Below are positions 36,400 to 48,079 of a DNA stretch of 64,000 nucleotides, piece by piece. This stretch comes from Emydura subglobosa (taxonomy: Eukaryota > Chordata > Testudines > Chelidae). The stretch is taken from assembly GCA_007922225.1 (NCBI GenBank), contig ML680086.1, forward strand, positions 5,696,259 through 5,760,258. The letters are read 5' to 3'. Numbering within the stretch: the first letter of the stretch is position 1; every line of letters starts with the position of its first letter. Made by a program: the position numbers and the translations under genes. The notes under the pieces are model-generated. The model made no database searches, had not been told where the DNA came from, and was given only the letters and a program-made list of their open reading frames with translations.

Positions 36400-36690
36400 A
36401 ATGCGGCTCCTGTGATTCACTTGCTTGGCTAATTAGGATTTCTGAAAAAGCAAGTAGCAGCCCTCAGCCGCCTCTTCTTCCGTGCTGAGGCGCGTCTCAG
36501 CGGTGCAGCAGCCGAGCTTGTTAACAGCAAAATAAACAAGCCCCCCCCTCCAAGTCTCAGTGCAGGGACCAGCTTGCCCCTAAGGGGATTAGAGGCTGAT
36601 TATTTCTCCAGCCGGAAGAGGCAGCTCCGATAATTGGATAAATGCTGGGAAGGCCAATTAATCACCGAACGCATGCACTGCGACACCTGT
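36400..36690. promoter_or_regulatory. Candidate conserved non-coding block (enhancer-like)
   Basis: Within GC-rich intron 3 this AT-richer segment has no repeat similarity that I recognise. It contains several TAAT-type homeodomain core words in both orientations: 'ggctaattagga' near 36428, 'gataattgga' near 36630 and 'ccaattaatc' near 36653. Such clustering can mark an enhancer but also arises by chance. There is no direct support. Confidence 0.2.
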
Positions 36691-39600
36691 GGCTCCGTGC
36701 ATCCTGCGGCAGAGGGTTTCCCAGGGATGCATCTTCGTGAGAGCCTGAAGCATTTGGCGGCAGGAGGGAGATGAGATGGTCTGATGCCCAGCCATGCCAC
36801 ATGGTGCAGCTCCGTGCTGCAGCACTGACATCGGTTTGAGCCCAGCCATCACAGTCCTTACACCACCCAGGGGTGCTGGCCTCATGCCCGGAGGCATGGC
36901 TGCATTGCCACGACCTCTCCAATGGCAGAGACTGCCGCGACTGTGGGACACTGCAACGCCCTCTCCGGACATTGCCCAGCCTCCCGGCCAGGCTGCCCAT
37001 TCTGTCCACACGCAGACTTGAGGACTTGTCCGCTGACTTCTATTTTCCCGGCCTTGGGGTGGGACAGCCGGGTCCAGCCCCTGTTCCAGGGGCTCTCTGG
37101 TGTCACGAGTGCATTTTGCTTCTGCTGGAGAGAAGGGAGAGATGTAACCGTGGTATGGTCCTGCCTCCCGGGCAGAATTTGCTCCCTGCATGGAGGCTTC
37201 CCAGCAGCAGCCCTGACAATGGGCTTGTCCTTAATAGGAGTGGCCTGGAGCTCGGCACCTTGGCACAGGCAGCAGCTTGCATTGCTCAGCTGCGTTCCGT
37301 GACTGCCAGGCTCCAACCCGTGTGTGAGACTATTTCTGGCGCAGCACATGTACTTAGGACACTGCTCAGAGCCTCTGCGCTCCACTGAAGTGTCCTGGCT
37401 CCCAGGGCTGGTTGCCAAACACTTGCTGGGACTGCGGGGCGGAGTAGGCAGCTGGGCTGCTCCCTGTGTGAGGGAAATGCTTGCCTCCGGGAGAAGCAGG
37501 AGGAGACTTGGTGGTTCAGTGGCAGGTGTCTCATGACCCAGTAGAGCTGCATGAAATTTGTCCCCTTCGAGTCAGTGCAGCTTTTCTTCACCCCATCCCT
37601 GCCTGGAGCACCGCATCAGGAGCGGGCAGCAGTGGCTGGAAATTGAGAATCAAATTCGGCTCTGAAACCAGCTGTGAAAGTTGGCGGGCAAGAAGGCGCT
37701 CGTGCAGAAAGTGCAGCACGAGCCTGAGGCCTGGCTCTGCACTGTGTCTGCAGTGGAGCTGAGGTTGCGCGTTGGGCTCGCAGAGCCGTCTGCCTGCTAC
37801 CACCTGAGCCTCAGGCCACTCCTGCCCTTCTTTTCTCCAGCACCTTATGTGGGGGCTTGCTGGGGCAGGGGCCACCCTGCACGTGAAACAATGGCGTTGA
37901 GGGTCCTGGTACCACATGTGCTCACTCCTCTTTCTGCTGGCGCTTTATCCACAACACTTTGGAAATCTGCGTCTGCCTTTCTGTCCTGAAGGCCGTGCAC
38001 CTTGCTGATCCTCGCTTCCCCATGGCTGGACCCTCCATTCTGGCCTGCCTTCCACCCGTCTCTCCCAGGCAGCTACTGATGGTACCTTGCTCCCCTCCAG
38101 CTGGCGAGGGAATAGGAGGGGCATGGCCCAGAGAAGTGGACGTCAGCCCCATTTCTCCTCGCACCCCTGCTCGGAGCTGGTGGGTTTTAGGCAGGGGAAG
38201 CATTGGTGCTTCCAGGGCCAGGGTATTTTTGGAGCTAATTTGCCCAGCAGCAAGCCCCATTTGCACAGCATCCATGCCGGCCTAGCCCCCAGGTCTGTGG
38301 TGCACAGATGGAGGGCAAGGAGGGTCTTGGGGCTCACTCAGATAAGCACCTGCATGTTTCTCCACTTACCTGAAATGTATCCCAACCTCTGGGGGCCCCA
38401 CCCTGTCCCACCGCTCTCTGCTTCACCCAGTCGCCTCCTTCCCCACAGGCCCTGCCTTGCCCACTACGCTTTCCTGTGGGGGCCCAGCCGTCTGCTCCCC
38501 TGTCGAGTGCAGGCCACTCTCCCACGGGGTACATACACCCCTGAGAACCACTGCTATAAAGGTCACAAAAACACCTTGATCTGGCTGAGGTCTTTGCTCT
38601 CGGAGAAAACCCAGTGTGGTGTTATGGGCATCTGAGCAACACACATGAGCTCTGCCCATCCCTTCAGGCTCCGCACTCTCCTTCGTGTTGTCCTGAGTCT
38701 GCGGAAGGCCCGTGGTGATGCAGGCTGGACTGAAGTACCTACAGCAGGCAGGTGGGCCATCTCCCAGCTCGCTCCATGCCTAGCACAGGTCAGCTAAGGT
38801 GCTGAACCTGGGCAAACCTGAGGTGATGCTGGTACGGGGAGAGAAGTGCTTTGAGGAACTTGCTTCCTTTCTGACATCCTCATTTGATAGATCTGCCTCC
38901 GGATTGTTAGGCTGCTGCTGTGGACCCCTGGACGCCTCACTGCTGTTGTCTGACTTAAGAATCGTGCTCTGGCGCTGGCGTTCCTGTCATGGGAGTGCTG
39001 TCGGGACCTGGACAGACTCTGTCTTCAGCCAGGATGGGGTTGGTTGTGATGTCACGCGGGAGTGGTTCAGAAATAAAGATGCTATTTCAATGCAAATCTA
39101 CCTGAACCAGACTAAAGCTGGGCAGCAAATCCAGGAAGTCTGGCTTATAACTGGAATGACTGAAGCAAGTCTAACCTGGGAGTGCTGGGTGTTTCCTGCA
39201 GATGTATGACAGCTGGCAGGAGCTGCTGGTCTAAGGTGCAGAGCAGCTGCCACTGGTTGTGAAGCCCAAGGAAATGCCCTGGTCCAGGATTGTTGTTGCT
39301 ACTCTGGAACCCACACAGGCACTTGAGATTTTCTTGGTGGGTGATGCAGGATGCGTCTTTGTGCGCAGAGCTCCATTAGCCTCCCGGACACTTGCATCTG
39401 CACCCGACATGCTCAGTCACAGAATATTCTGTAAAGCGCCCTTTAATCCAGCTCACGTGGTTTGTTCACTCTCTGGCCCCGCATGAACTAGTCAGCATCT
39501 CCTTCCCTGGGGACTCCGCCCCTTCAGAGCAACCTGTTGTGAGCACGTTTCCAGTCCACTTCCATCCTCAGGACAAGACTTCGGTCCCAGTTTTCAAGTC

Positions 39601-40161
39601 ATCAGTGAGTCTGGTCCAGTTGTCTGTCACTCTGTCTCCACCCAGTGTCTGCCAGGACAGTTGTCCCTCGGCCAGTGCAGTTTATAAAGCCCCGAATAGC
39701 TCATGAGAATTGGCGATAAAGCAGCTTCAGTCCAGGGTGTTCAACATCCAGAAAAAATGAGATTTCTCCACAGTCCAGCTTCCTTCCCTGCCTTTCAGAC
39801 ATGTGCAAGGACTGCTGTGCAGAAGGAAGCTTTTCCGCTAATGCTGATAAAAAGCCTCCTAGCAGAGCCTCTTTCAACAGGGAGGGGAGAACAGAAGGGG
39901 TCCTAGCGCTCTGTGAGTTTGTCACCTGGGAAGCCCTGAGATACCTCCGTGGGTGCTTTAGAAAACCTGCCTTGGCAGGAGAAAGTGGTGTGCAGCTTCT
40001 CTGCAGAAACAGTACATGTGGCTGATCTCCATTCATGTTAGTGCCGCAGGGAGACTGGAGCTGCCCACTGTGGCCAGAAGGCCTGGGTCAGGATTTCTGT
40101 ACATGGGGAGGTTTTCCCAGTGAGATGATCAGAAGCCAGGGACATTTGTGCTGGTGTTTGG

Positions 40162-40198
40162 TTTTTTTTTTTTTTTTTTTTATTTATTTTTTTTAAAC
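40162..40198 (-). repeat. T20 tract with AATAAA-like complement
   Basis: Twenty T are followed by 'atttattttttttaaaca'. On the minus strand this reads as two overlapping AATAAA words and then a long A run, like the tail of a retrotransposed copy, but the bases beyond it show no body of such a copy. It may be just a microsatellite. Confidence 0.7.
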
Positions 40199-40324
40199 AT
40201 ACACTGCCAGACTGAGATGTCCTTTATCACCACGACAGGAAAGTGGGAGCAGAAGTTTCCCTCGTGTGTTTCTGCTACCCGTGGTGTACACTGCCCTGTT
40301 CATAGGACACCCCTAGAAATTTTG

Positions 40325-40430
40325 GGGTGGCAGCACAACCTAGGGGTTAGAACTGGTAGCTGGGAATCAGGACAGCTGGCCTCCAGCTCCAGCTGTGCTG
40401 CTGTGACCCATGTCGGACACTGACCTGACA
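40325..40430 (+). mobile_element. MIR-type SINE fragment
   Basis: 'acctaggggttagaactggt', 'agctgggaatcaggacagct' and 'ccagctccagctgtgctgct' follow the MIR head and body ('gtggttagagc..gggagtcaggac..ggctctgcc'). Similarity fades after about 40430. Confidence 0.55.
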
Positions 40431-40920
40431 ACACTTCCCTGCTTCACGGGGTGTTGGCTCTGTGCTCGGTGCTCTCCCATCCTCAAAAGGAGGCTGTGTA
40501 TGCAAGGTGTTAAAGCGAGCTGCCAGAAGCCGCTTTCAGGGTAGTGTGGCTATCGGCATTGCTGCCTGCTGCCCCTTCACTCCCCTTTGCCTGCATGCTT
40601 GGCTAAAATCCACTCGGTCATGCTGCGGCCAGCTCGTGCCCCCCGATGCAGCCTGGCAGATACAGGTTTGAAAATGGTTAGAGTGACCTTGTTGGTGATG
40701 AAAAGATCCGAGTTCCCAGTCTGGGTTTTCTTTGCTGTACTCAGCAGCCCATAACCAAAGCTGGGTCGGGCTCAGGGTGGGGACACACTAGCGATGGCTC
40801 AGTCACCAGTTACAAGGGTCTGCGGGGCATTAAACAACCAAAATCACAAATGCCCTTCAGCTGCGTGGGAAGTGATGCGTGCAGAGGGCCTTGAATAATT
40901 TTCCTCTTGCTTCTTTCCAG

Positions 40921-40983
40921 AATTCGCTGAAGAAAAGGGGCTCTCGTTCTCTTGGGAAGACTGAGAAGAAGCCTTCAGCCCAG
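40921..40983 (+). CDS. MTCL2: MTCL2 exon 4, 63-nt small exon
   Basis: This small exon encodes 21 residues that contain LKKRGSRSLGKTEKK, a basic Ser/Lys/Arg segment that interrupts the coiled coil. The acceptor is strong (ttgcttctttccag); the donor is cag|gtaccc, weaker than the other donors in this gene. The matching segment in human MTCL2 is, from memory, very similar (LKKRG-RSLGK), and this is one of the better paralogue discriminators because MTCL1 differs here. Length divisible by three and phase 0 at both ends mean it could be skipped without a frameshift. The basic, serine-containing linker could be a phosphorylation or docking site, which is inference. Confidence 0.9.
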
Positions 40984-41679
40984 GTACCCATTCTATAGCC
41001 AGCCAGGCCGTCCTAGGGCCATACTGACTGTCAGTGGCATTGTAGATCTCCAAGAGCCATGCTTACACTGCAGGTGGCCAGTCCTGGTATAGAAGTAAAA
41101 CCTTGCACGTGGAAGTGGCAACCCCTAATTCACGTGGCCCTGGTGAGTAGAGTGGCCCCATGAGGAACAGTGATAGTGAAGGGTTTGGAACATAGCTCCC
41201 TAGACCTGGAGTTTGGACCCACCAAGGCACCAGAAGTGCTAAGTGGGCTGGCCATCAGATGCAGAGATCCACATAGCTGACTTTCCCTGGGGAGCTGCTG
41301 GAGTTCCTCTCTGGAGAACGTCCAGTGGCCTAGGAACAAATGTAGCTGCTGCCTCAGCAGAGCTCACACCTGTGGCACTAACGATGGCTTTTCCAGGGAG
41401 TGCTGCAGCTCTCACCCCCAGCGTGGCTGGGCAGGGAGGAGGATGAGAGTGGCGCACTGAGTGATGAATCTCAGCCAGGCCTCCTTGGCAGGAGGGAGGA
41501 TACCTGTGACACGCAGCTGGAGAGTCAAGCCTGGAGAGATGGGGTAGGGGTCAGAAGAGCCCAGACTTCAAATGGGATAACAAGGATCTGCTAACCAGAA
41601 AACGAACCAGGCCCAGTATGTCGCTAAGTGCCCTGGCTTTAGACCTTGGGCTCTGGGCCTGGCTGCATGGGATGGATGG

Positions 41680-41770
41680 GGACTGTATGGCGAGGTTGCC
41701 TGCAATAGCAAAGGACTGGACCCAACGACCCAGGAGGTCCCTTCTAGTCCCATGTCGTGTTCCTGTGTGC
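41680..41770 (+). mobile_element. CR1 LINE 3' end fragment, plus strand
   Basis: 'ggactggacccaacgaccca' and 'ggaggtcccttctagtccca' followed by 'tgtcgtgttcctg', a decayed octamer tail, match the CR1 3' end of the same type as at 31387-31563 but on the opposite strand. Short and diverged. Confidence 0.65.
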
Positions 41771-43664
41771 CAGGACGGCACCCAGCCATGGCCAGGACGG
41801 TGCCCAGCACCACGTGGGCAGTTTTGTTGCTGTGAGATAACCTGTAAAAATCTAAGCCCCAGTACAGCTTGCAGAGATGCTATGCCCTGGCCACCAGATA
41901 ATTGTGTGTGCCCCATTCCCACCTGCTTCTGCAGCACGGGCCATTGCTCATGCCACAGACATGCTCAGGTATCCGTCTTGCTCAGACATGCTAATGGGTG
42001 AAACTGAGTTGCCTCTGTCAGACAGTCTTGCCTTGTAAACTTCCTGAATGTCATCCACTCCGTATCTCTGCCTTGCCACGGGACATGACAAACGCAGCAG
42101 AGGGGGCACATGGTATTGTTTCAGTTTGTTCACCAGTGGAAAGATTTCATCTCCAAGTGACTGGTGTGTTCAATGGCTTGGACTGTCTGATTACCCGGCC
42201 AGGGTGCGAAGGATCAGTGTCGGTGTTGTAACTGCAGAAATGAAGCTGTTTATTGTTCATAAAAGCCTCTCTCAAAGGCTGATGTCAGCGTTTTAAAGGA
42301 AGGAAAGGACTGACTGATAACGCCTTCATCGTTCATTGCTCTAGTTTGTCTCCAATGTCCCAACGTTTGATGTTGAGTTCTTGAGCTGCATTGGCTAATC
42401 CCGAATGATAGCGGACCATCCGAACGACATCTAACCCAAGACACTAGCAGCTACACCAAGGGGCTTCATTAGAAAGATACAGCGATAAAAGCAAACATGT
42501 GAGTCTGCAGCAGCAGAACAAGTCTTAAAGGAAATTCCAGCTCATTGCATTGCAGGGTTAATTTTTTAATGAACTTATGACCCTGCTTAAGTCTGCAGTG
42601 AGGATAAAATTGGTCTTCCAGGGTACATGATTCTCAACTGGTGTCAATCAGCATAATGCCACTGAAGTCAGTGGAGCTGATTCACACCAACTATATATGG
42701 AGGCAGAGAGTGGAGAGCCCCCAGACATACAGCGTAGCCACTGGAATAGCAGTTATATCTTCCCTGCAGAGTTAGGGAGAGGTCCTTGTCTCCTGAGAGG
42801 CGGAGATTTAAGTTTCTCTTGCCCCCATGCCTGAACAGTGAGGACAAAGCTGATAATCCATTGTCCACCATGATGCTCTGGTGCTGCTTCTGAACTCATT
42901 GACCAGGAAGCGGTCTGTGATTGCCCTTCGCAAGGTGCGTGTGCGTTAGCAGATCTCTTCAGTGGAGGTGGCATGCTGAAGAATTGGGCGCTGTTTCTGC
43001 TGGTTCCTTTGTCCTTTCATTTGTGGTCTCTCTTCTGTCCTCCCCTATTTCATCAATGAAAGAGCTAGTCCAAGACAATTGGATGTTCCCCAGAGCGCAC
43101 ATCTGTCCGTGTGTTGGGCACTATAGCGAATGGTCAGGTGCACCAGTGTGCACGTTTTAGCTCCACTTAGAAGCGCTGTCCCCTCTGCCATCTTTGTGTC
43201 TCTTAGTGGGAGACATTTGGGCCTTTGAGATTATCCAAAGCTTTCAGAAAGGACATTCCCGACTTCCTTGGAATGAGACCCCACGAGGGATAGAGGGAAC
43301 AAACCTAACCCAACCCCACGCCATGGCAAATAAGCCTCGTGTTTCTCAGACTCCGGTCGTCATGAAGCCAGGACAGACCCTGTGGCTGCTGCGAAGCTGG
43401 CTGGTTCTGGCGATCGACCCCCAGACTGACCGGAAATCCCTGGGGTGTGAGCAGTACATCGGTATGCAGTGATGGGCAAAGGGAGGAGATGGTCCATGCT
43501 GACCAGCGAAAGGGTCTGGGGCACTTGAGGCTCTGTGGCATGTGAGCTATGACCATCCCTGCCTCAGCACTGTGACTAAAACTGGAAAGAAGCAGTTTCT
43601 CACCAGGGACTAGTCACTGTCCCGCCATGGCTGTTCTCTGCCTTGCAGGTTGGGTCATGGCTAA

Positions 43665-43760
43665 ATTCTAAACTATAAGCTCTTCAGACCAGGCATCTTG
43701 CTAGGGTGCCCAGCCTGCCTGTGGGCCTGGTACAAATAATTAACAAGAAACATTAGACCC
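43665..43760 (+). mobile_element. Ancient L2-type LINE 3' end
   Basis: 'aactataagctcttcagacc', 'aggcatcttgctagggtgcc' and 'cctggtacaaataattaaca' parallel the 3' end repeat at 7635-7755. Strongly diverged. Confidence 0.45.
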
Positions 43761-44139
43761 TGGTAGCACGTAGGAGTTACAGGGTGCTGAGACCCAAGTG
43801 ACGAGTGGGACATGAACCCCTAGAGAGACGGTGCCCTTCTGCCCACCCTGATCTGCCTTCATCTTCCTCACTCGCTTGTCCCTGGGGGAGGGGGTGCTCT
43901 TTGTGGATGCTGCTCAGCACTCCTGTTTGTGGGTTGTCACCTATGACAGCTTTGATTTGTGATTGCTCGCTGATTTAGAGAGTTCCTGGGGCCACTTCCC
44001 GCTCACAGCAGACTGGTGTAGTACAAAATGTGACTCTGTTCAAGTGAACTGGGCATTGGGAGGAAATCAGATGGACCGCTACAGGTGTGCTGCCGTCTGT
44101 TATTTGAGTGTTCGTAGAGCACCATTCACCATCACACTT

Positions 44140-44460
44140 AGGTGTCTAATGTTCTAGGCCAATGGTTTGGCACTTCTAAGTGTGTTGATCTTCAAGAGTA
44201 ATATCTGCATTTAGGCCCCATTTAGGCACATGACCAAGAGTCAGATTTTAAAAGGTTCAGCATGTTGGGTTCCTGTTGGGATCTGAGATCTTTTGAAAAT
44301 CTGCCCATGCGTGTCCCCATGGGAGCTGCTGGCAGTTGTGTGTTTTGAAAACCTGGCGTTTATTTAAATGCCTAAATGGAAACCTCTGCTGGAAATCTGA
44401 CTCCAACTGACGGTGCTAAACATTTGAAAATTTGGCCCTTATAGGACATATTAAGGGCTA
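44140..44460. repeat. Diverged interspersed repeat
   Basis: Several words ('cacttaggtgtct', 'catttaggcccca', 'ttgaaaatctgccca', 'ttgaaaatttggccctta') recur in a family of dispersed reptile sequences with 'taggcac' and 'gaaaat..ggcc' motifs. I cannot name the family or fix the ends. Confidence 0.4.
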
Positions 44461-46699
44461 AAGCCTGCCCTCAGAAGTATACAGTGCTTCCACTGATCTG
44501 AAATCGGCTATTGAGCTCATGCTTAATGTTCTGAGTGAGCTGCAAGGAAAACACTTGGCCATCATGCCTACTGCTCCAGCAAACGGGGCTTTGCTCCCAA
44601 GTCTGGGAACGAGGCTGCTGTAAAAAGCTCCAGGGATTTACTAGATCAACCTGAGAAGTTTGCAGAGTTAATAGCTGCTGCTCGTCTGAGGTTGTTGCAA
44701 TCTCAGGCGTATCTGTTGAATTTGAATTTTCAAACTTTATTGGCCATCTGGAAGGAAGATCTTGAATATTTCACACGGCACTCAGTGGGAGGGACTTGTC
44801 ACCACTCTGCAGAGTTTTCCTAGGAAAACTTTCCCCCAGCCCTGAAAGCAGGAAATGAAATGAGTTCAATGAGATTTACAACCAATGGACTCTTTGTATG
44901 AGGTAATGTTCATGGAGGAAAAAAGCCCTAAAGCACTGGGGAAGTCCAGTAGAGAAATCTCCAAATTCCTAACCGTTAGCATCTGACTTTCAAAAGCCAA
45001 ACTAAGCTGAGATTTTCCCCTCTGCTCTCTCTGGACGTGGAACAGGTCCAGCTCTATCTACATTCCACATGCAATGGCTTCATTCCATTTTCCTGGCTTA
45101 GTATTTACTGTAAGTTTTGAAATGGAAGTCAGAGTGGAAATGCTCTTGAGCCTCTAAGGCATCTTACCACCTCTCCCCACAGCACATGGGGTTGGCATTT
45201 TGCAGGGAGCACCCTGGTGTCCTCTGTGTGTGTCTGTCCCTTGGGGTGAAAAGCGGAGGGGGCTCACCAAGGTCTCTTTGGAAGGCTAACCTGACAGACA
45301 CCATGGATCTGTGAGGTCAGCTCTGGCTGCCTACGCCATTGTCAGCAGGAATAGTTCTCGGCACAATGGAATGAATCCACACAAAAGGAACATTTAAGCT
45401 GACTATAGGAACCCTTCCTTAGGAGTGGGAATAGCCTCCCAAGGGAACTGGTGCACTCCCCATTGCTCCATGGACAAAGCACTACCAGAGAGTGGTATTG
45501 AGAGGAGCAGCCCAGCATTTGCCCTTGGGGGAAAGGCGGTGGATGGGACCTAGCAGGGTTTCCCCATCTAGGATTCTGTGACCAGGCAAAGAAGTTGTGG
45601 CAGAAAGGGATAAATATGTACGAAGGTGTGGGGGGGGGAGAGTGACTTTCAGTAACGGTTGGGAGCTGGACAGTGAAGACCCTGGCTCATTTTGAACATG
45701 TACCTTTGACATTTCTAGCCCTTAGACAAATGAGGTCTGTTTTTGCTGCCGCTGGTAACGTCAACGTTGATGTATGCAGCACTGCATGAGACAAACAGAG
45801 CGTCTCTGTGCCCTGCCGCGCGCGCAGTCCAAGCCCAGCGAGCACGCAGTAGGCTGGATGCAGTGAGGCACCCAGGGGAGGGAGTGGATGGGATGTTGTG
45901 CAGCTTTGTTTTGAAATAGTGGACTCCTGTTGGCTGTGCAGCAGGAGGGAGCCTGGAGGAGGGATTTGTAGTAATTTGAAGTAATACAGAACACTTCCAC
46001 AGCAATGCCAGGCTTTCGGGAGGAAACCTGCTTGTGATTTTTGTTCTTCCATATGGAGTCTGACAGCTTTTTCCCCACGCTGCTGAAATAACATTTAGCT
46101 CTGTTTTATTGGTGTGGTAAAGTGCAGTGTGAATATCATTTCAGAGCAGTGGGGTTTCAGTGGTGTGAATTCCTCCCCATCAGTTCAGATCAGTTGGGGC
46201 CCATCTCCTGAGACCATCCATGATTAGCTGCTTTCCATCTGCCTGTATGCCCTTTTCCTGTGTCGTCATGGAGCCATATTTCCAGGTCTCTGAGGTTTTG
46301 TAGGGCCCATAGGAACTTGCATTCTTCGGGCCAGAAGGACAGTTTTCTGACAATGGCAGAATGTCTGCTGTGGACCAGTTAACTTGTTTTTTCTCCATGT
46401 AAGTGTCCCAAATTAATTCAGAATTTGAAGGGCCAAATTCTGCCCTTAGGTTTGAGGGCGCAGCACCACATTGTGACATGAGCTCCTGGGACTTCTCGTG
46501 TGCCCAGTGTATCTGAGGGCAGGATTTGACAATGACGTCACTTGAGGTAGGGTCATTAACTGTCCATAAACTCTGATCTGTATGAAGCCATGTCCTGTAC
46601 GCCTGGTCTCGTGCTTTGACTCAGATGTATGTTAATATCTTCCAAACAGGCAGTTTGACTCCTTGAACTTGGTTGCTACAGCAAAACTGCAAACGAGTC

Positions 46700-46775
46700 A
46701 TTAAAAAGATCTCTGGGAATTATTTGAGGGAAGTTCTATGGCCTGTGTTGTACAGAATCTATGAATCTCTCATTT
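46700..46775 (+). mobile_element. CR1 LINE 3' end fragment, 50 bp upstream of exon 5
   Basis: 'ggaattatttgagggaagtt', 'ctatggcctgtgttgtacag' and 'aatctatgaatct' are three consecutive pieces of the turtle CR1 3' end; the usual stretch containing 'gtcccttctggcctt' is deleted between the second and third. The fragment stops about 50 bases before the exon 5 acceptor, next to the presumed branch-point region. Confidence 0.65.
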
Positions 46776-46825
46776 CTAACCGGAAGCAGCCTGATTTCTA
46801 ATGCCTGTGCCATTTTGGACCCTAG

Positions 46826-48079
46826 GAGGACAGCGCAGACTTGAAGTGTCAGCTGCATTTTGCGAAAGAGGAGTCGGCTCTGATGTGTAAGAAACTAACG
46901 AAGTTAGCCAAGGAGAGTGACAGCATGAAGGAGGAGCTGATGAAATACCACTCCTTGTACGGGGACCTGGAGAGCTCTCTGTCCATAGAGGAGCTGGCCG
47001 ACTCCCCTCATTCGCGAGAGGCAGAACTGAAGGTCCACCTGAAGCTCGTTGAGGAAGAAGCCAACATCCTGAGCCGGAGGATCGTTGAGCTTGAGGTTGA
47101 GAACCGAGGGCTAAGGGCAGAGATGGATGACATGAGGGGACAAGGAGACGAAGAGCTGATGGGGCAGGACATCCGGTTTGCTTTCTCCTCCCCTGGCTGT
47201 GGGGAGTCTGGGGAGAGCCTGCTGGAGCTGAGGCGGCACCTGCAGTTTGTGGAAGAGGAGGCCGAGCTGCTGAGGAGGTCGCTGATGGAGCTGGAAGACC
47301 AGAACAAGCTCCTCATGAATGAGCTGAACAAGTACAAGTCGGACCACGACCTGGACATCACCCTCTCCGAGGACAGCTGCTCGGTGATCAGCGAGCCGTC
47401 CCAAGAGGAGCTGGCCACAGCCAAGGTGCAGATCAGTGAGCTCAGCGGCAAGGTGAAGAAGCTCCAGTACGAGAACCGGGTGCTGCTCTCCAACCTGCAG
47501 CGCTGCGACCTAGCCTCCTGCCAGACCATGAGGCCGATGCTGGAGACGGACGCTGAGGCTGGCGACTCAGCAGACTGCATCCCGACCCCTCTCTGGAGAG
47601 AGGTGCCCGCTGGAGGAGCAAATGAAGCCAAGGACCGCCCAGAGAGAGGGCCTGGCAACAGCAGTGGGAAGTCTCAGGACAACAGCCCCACCCCGCTGCT
47701 CAAAACCAAGGACTTGGAGACGCTGTTTGGCATCCGGGACCAGGCTGCACTCGTCAGCAAAGCCATCGATGTCTTGATTTCCGACGCCAATGGCTTCACC
47801 TCCAGCCTGAAGGTGTGTCTGGATAATGACTGCGTGGAGCTGGTGCTGAGCGAGGCGGCACAGACCAACGGTGAGAGCCCGAGTGACTCCAAGCTGATCA
47901 ACATGATCTTTGTGAGGCTCAGCGTCCTGCAGCAGGAGTTGGGCTCCTTCATGAGGAAGGTGGATCACATTGGGGACTGCTGGAAAGAGCAGAGGGATCC
48001 TTTCTCCTTCCTGCCCAGCTGCGGCTCCCAGGACTCCCCCAAAGAAGCACTGCACAGAGAGCACAGCTCCGACCTCCAG
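46826..48079 (+). CDS. MTCL2: MTCL2 exon 5, large exon with duplicated coiled-coil module
   Basis: This is the largest exon: 418 codons from EDSADLKCQLHFAKEES to HREHSSDLQ, acceptor gaccctag and donor gtaggg, phase 0. Residues about 1-60 are coiled coil (CKKLTKLAKESDSMKEEL). Two related 33-residue modules follow, at 47027-47125 and 47228-47326, each with the core LxxHLxxVEEEA and an ELExxN motif. Then come the acidic-serine stretch LSEDSCSVISEPSQEEL and the block KVKKLQYENRVLLSNLQRCD, which I recognise as SOGA-family sequence. A Pro/Ser/Gly-rich linker (about 47575-47700) separates this from a second conserved region (AALVSKAIDVLISDANGF, then VRLSVLQQELGSF). ALMCKKLTKLAKE and LKCQLHFAKEES match MTCL2 rather than MTCL1. 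Large antisense open frames over the exon are composition shadows. In-frame read-through into intron 5 would add 12 residues before a stop at 48116-48118. Confidence 0.96.

Larger units (their letters stand above)
40984..46825 (+). other. Intron 4
   Basis: A 5.8-kb intron with more AT than its neighbours. Named contents: CR1 tails at about 41680-41770 and 46700-46775, a diverged phrase 'ccactgaagtcagtggagct' near 42660, an L2-type fragment at about 43665-43760, and a diverged interspersed repeat at about 44140-44460. The acceptor tract before exon 5 is poor in pyrimidines. No exon or RNA gene seen. Confidence 0.55.

Noticed and set aside
36658..37418. Overlapping long frames on both strands in intron 3
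   Set aside because: No conserved motif on either strand and no splice-site pattern; composition effect.
47008..47658. Antisense open frame of 216 codons over exon 5 (and another of 197 codons at 47567-48160)
   Set aside because: The sense strand encodes well-conserved MTCL2. The antisense peptides are Ser/Leu-rich mirror products of GAG/CTG-rich coiled-coil codons with no domain.
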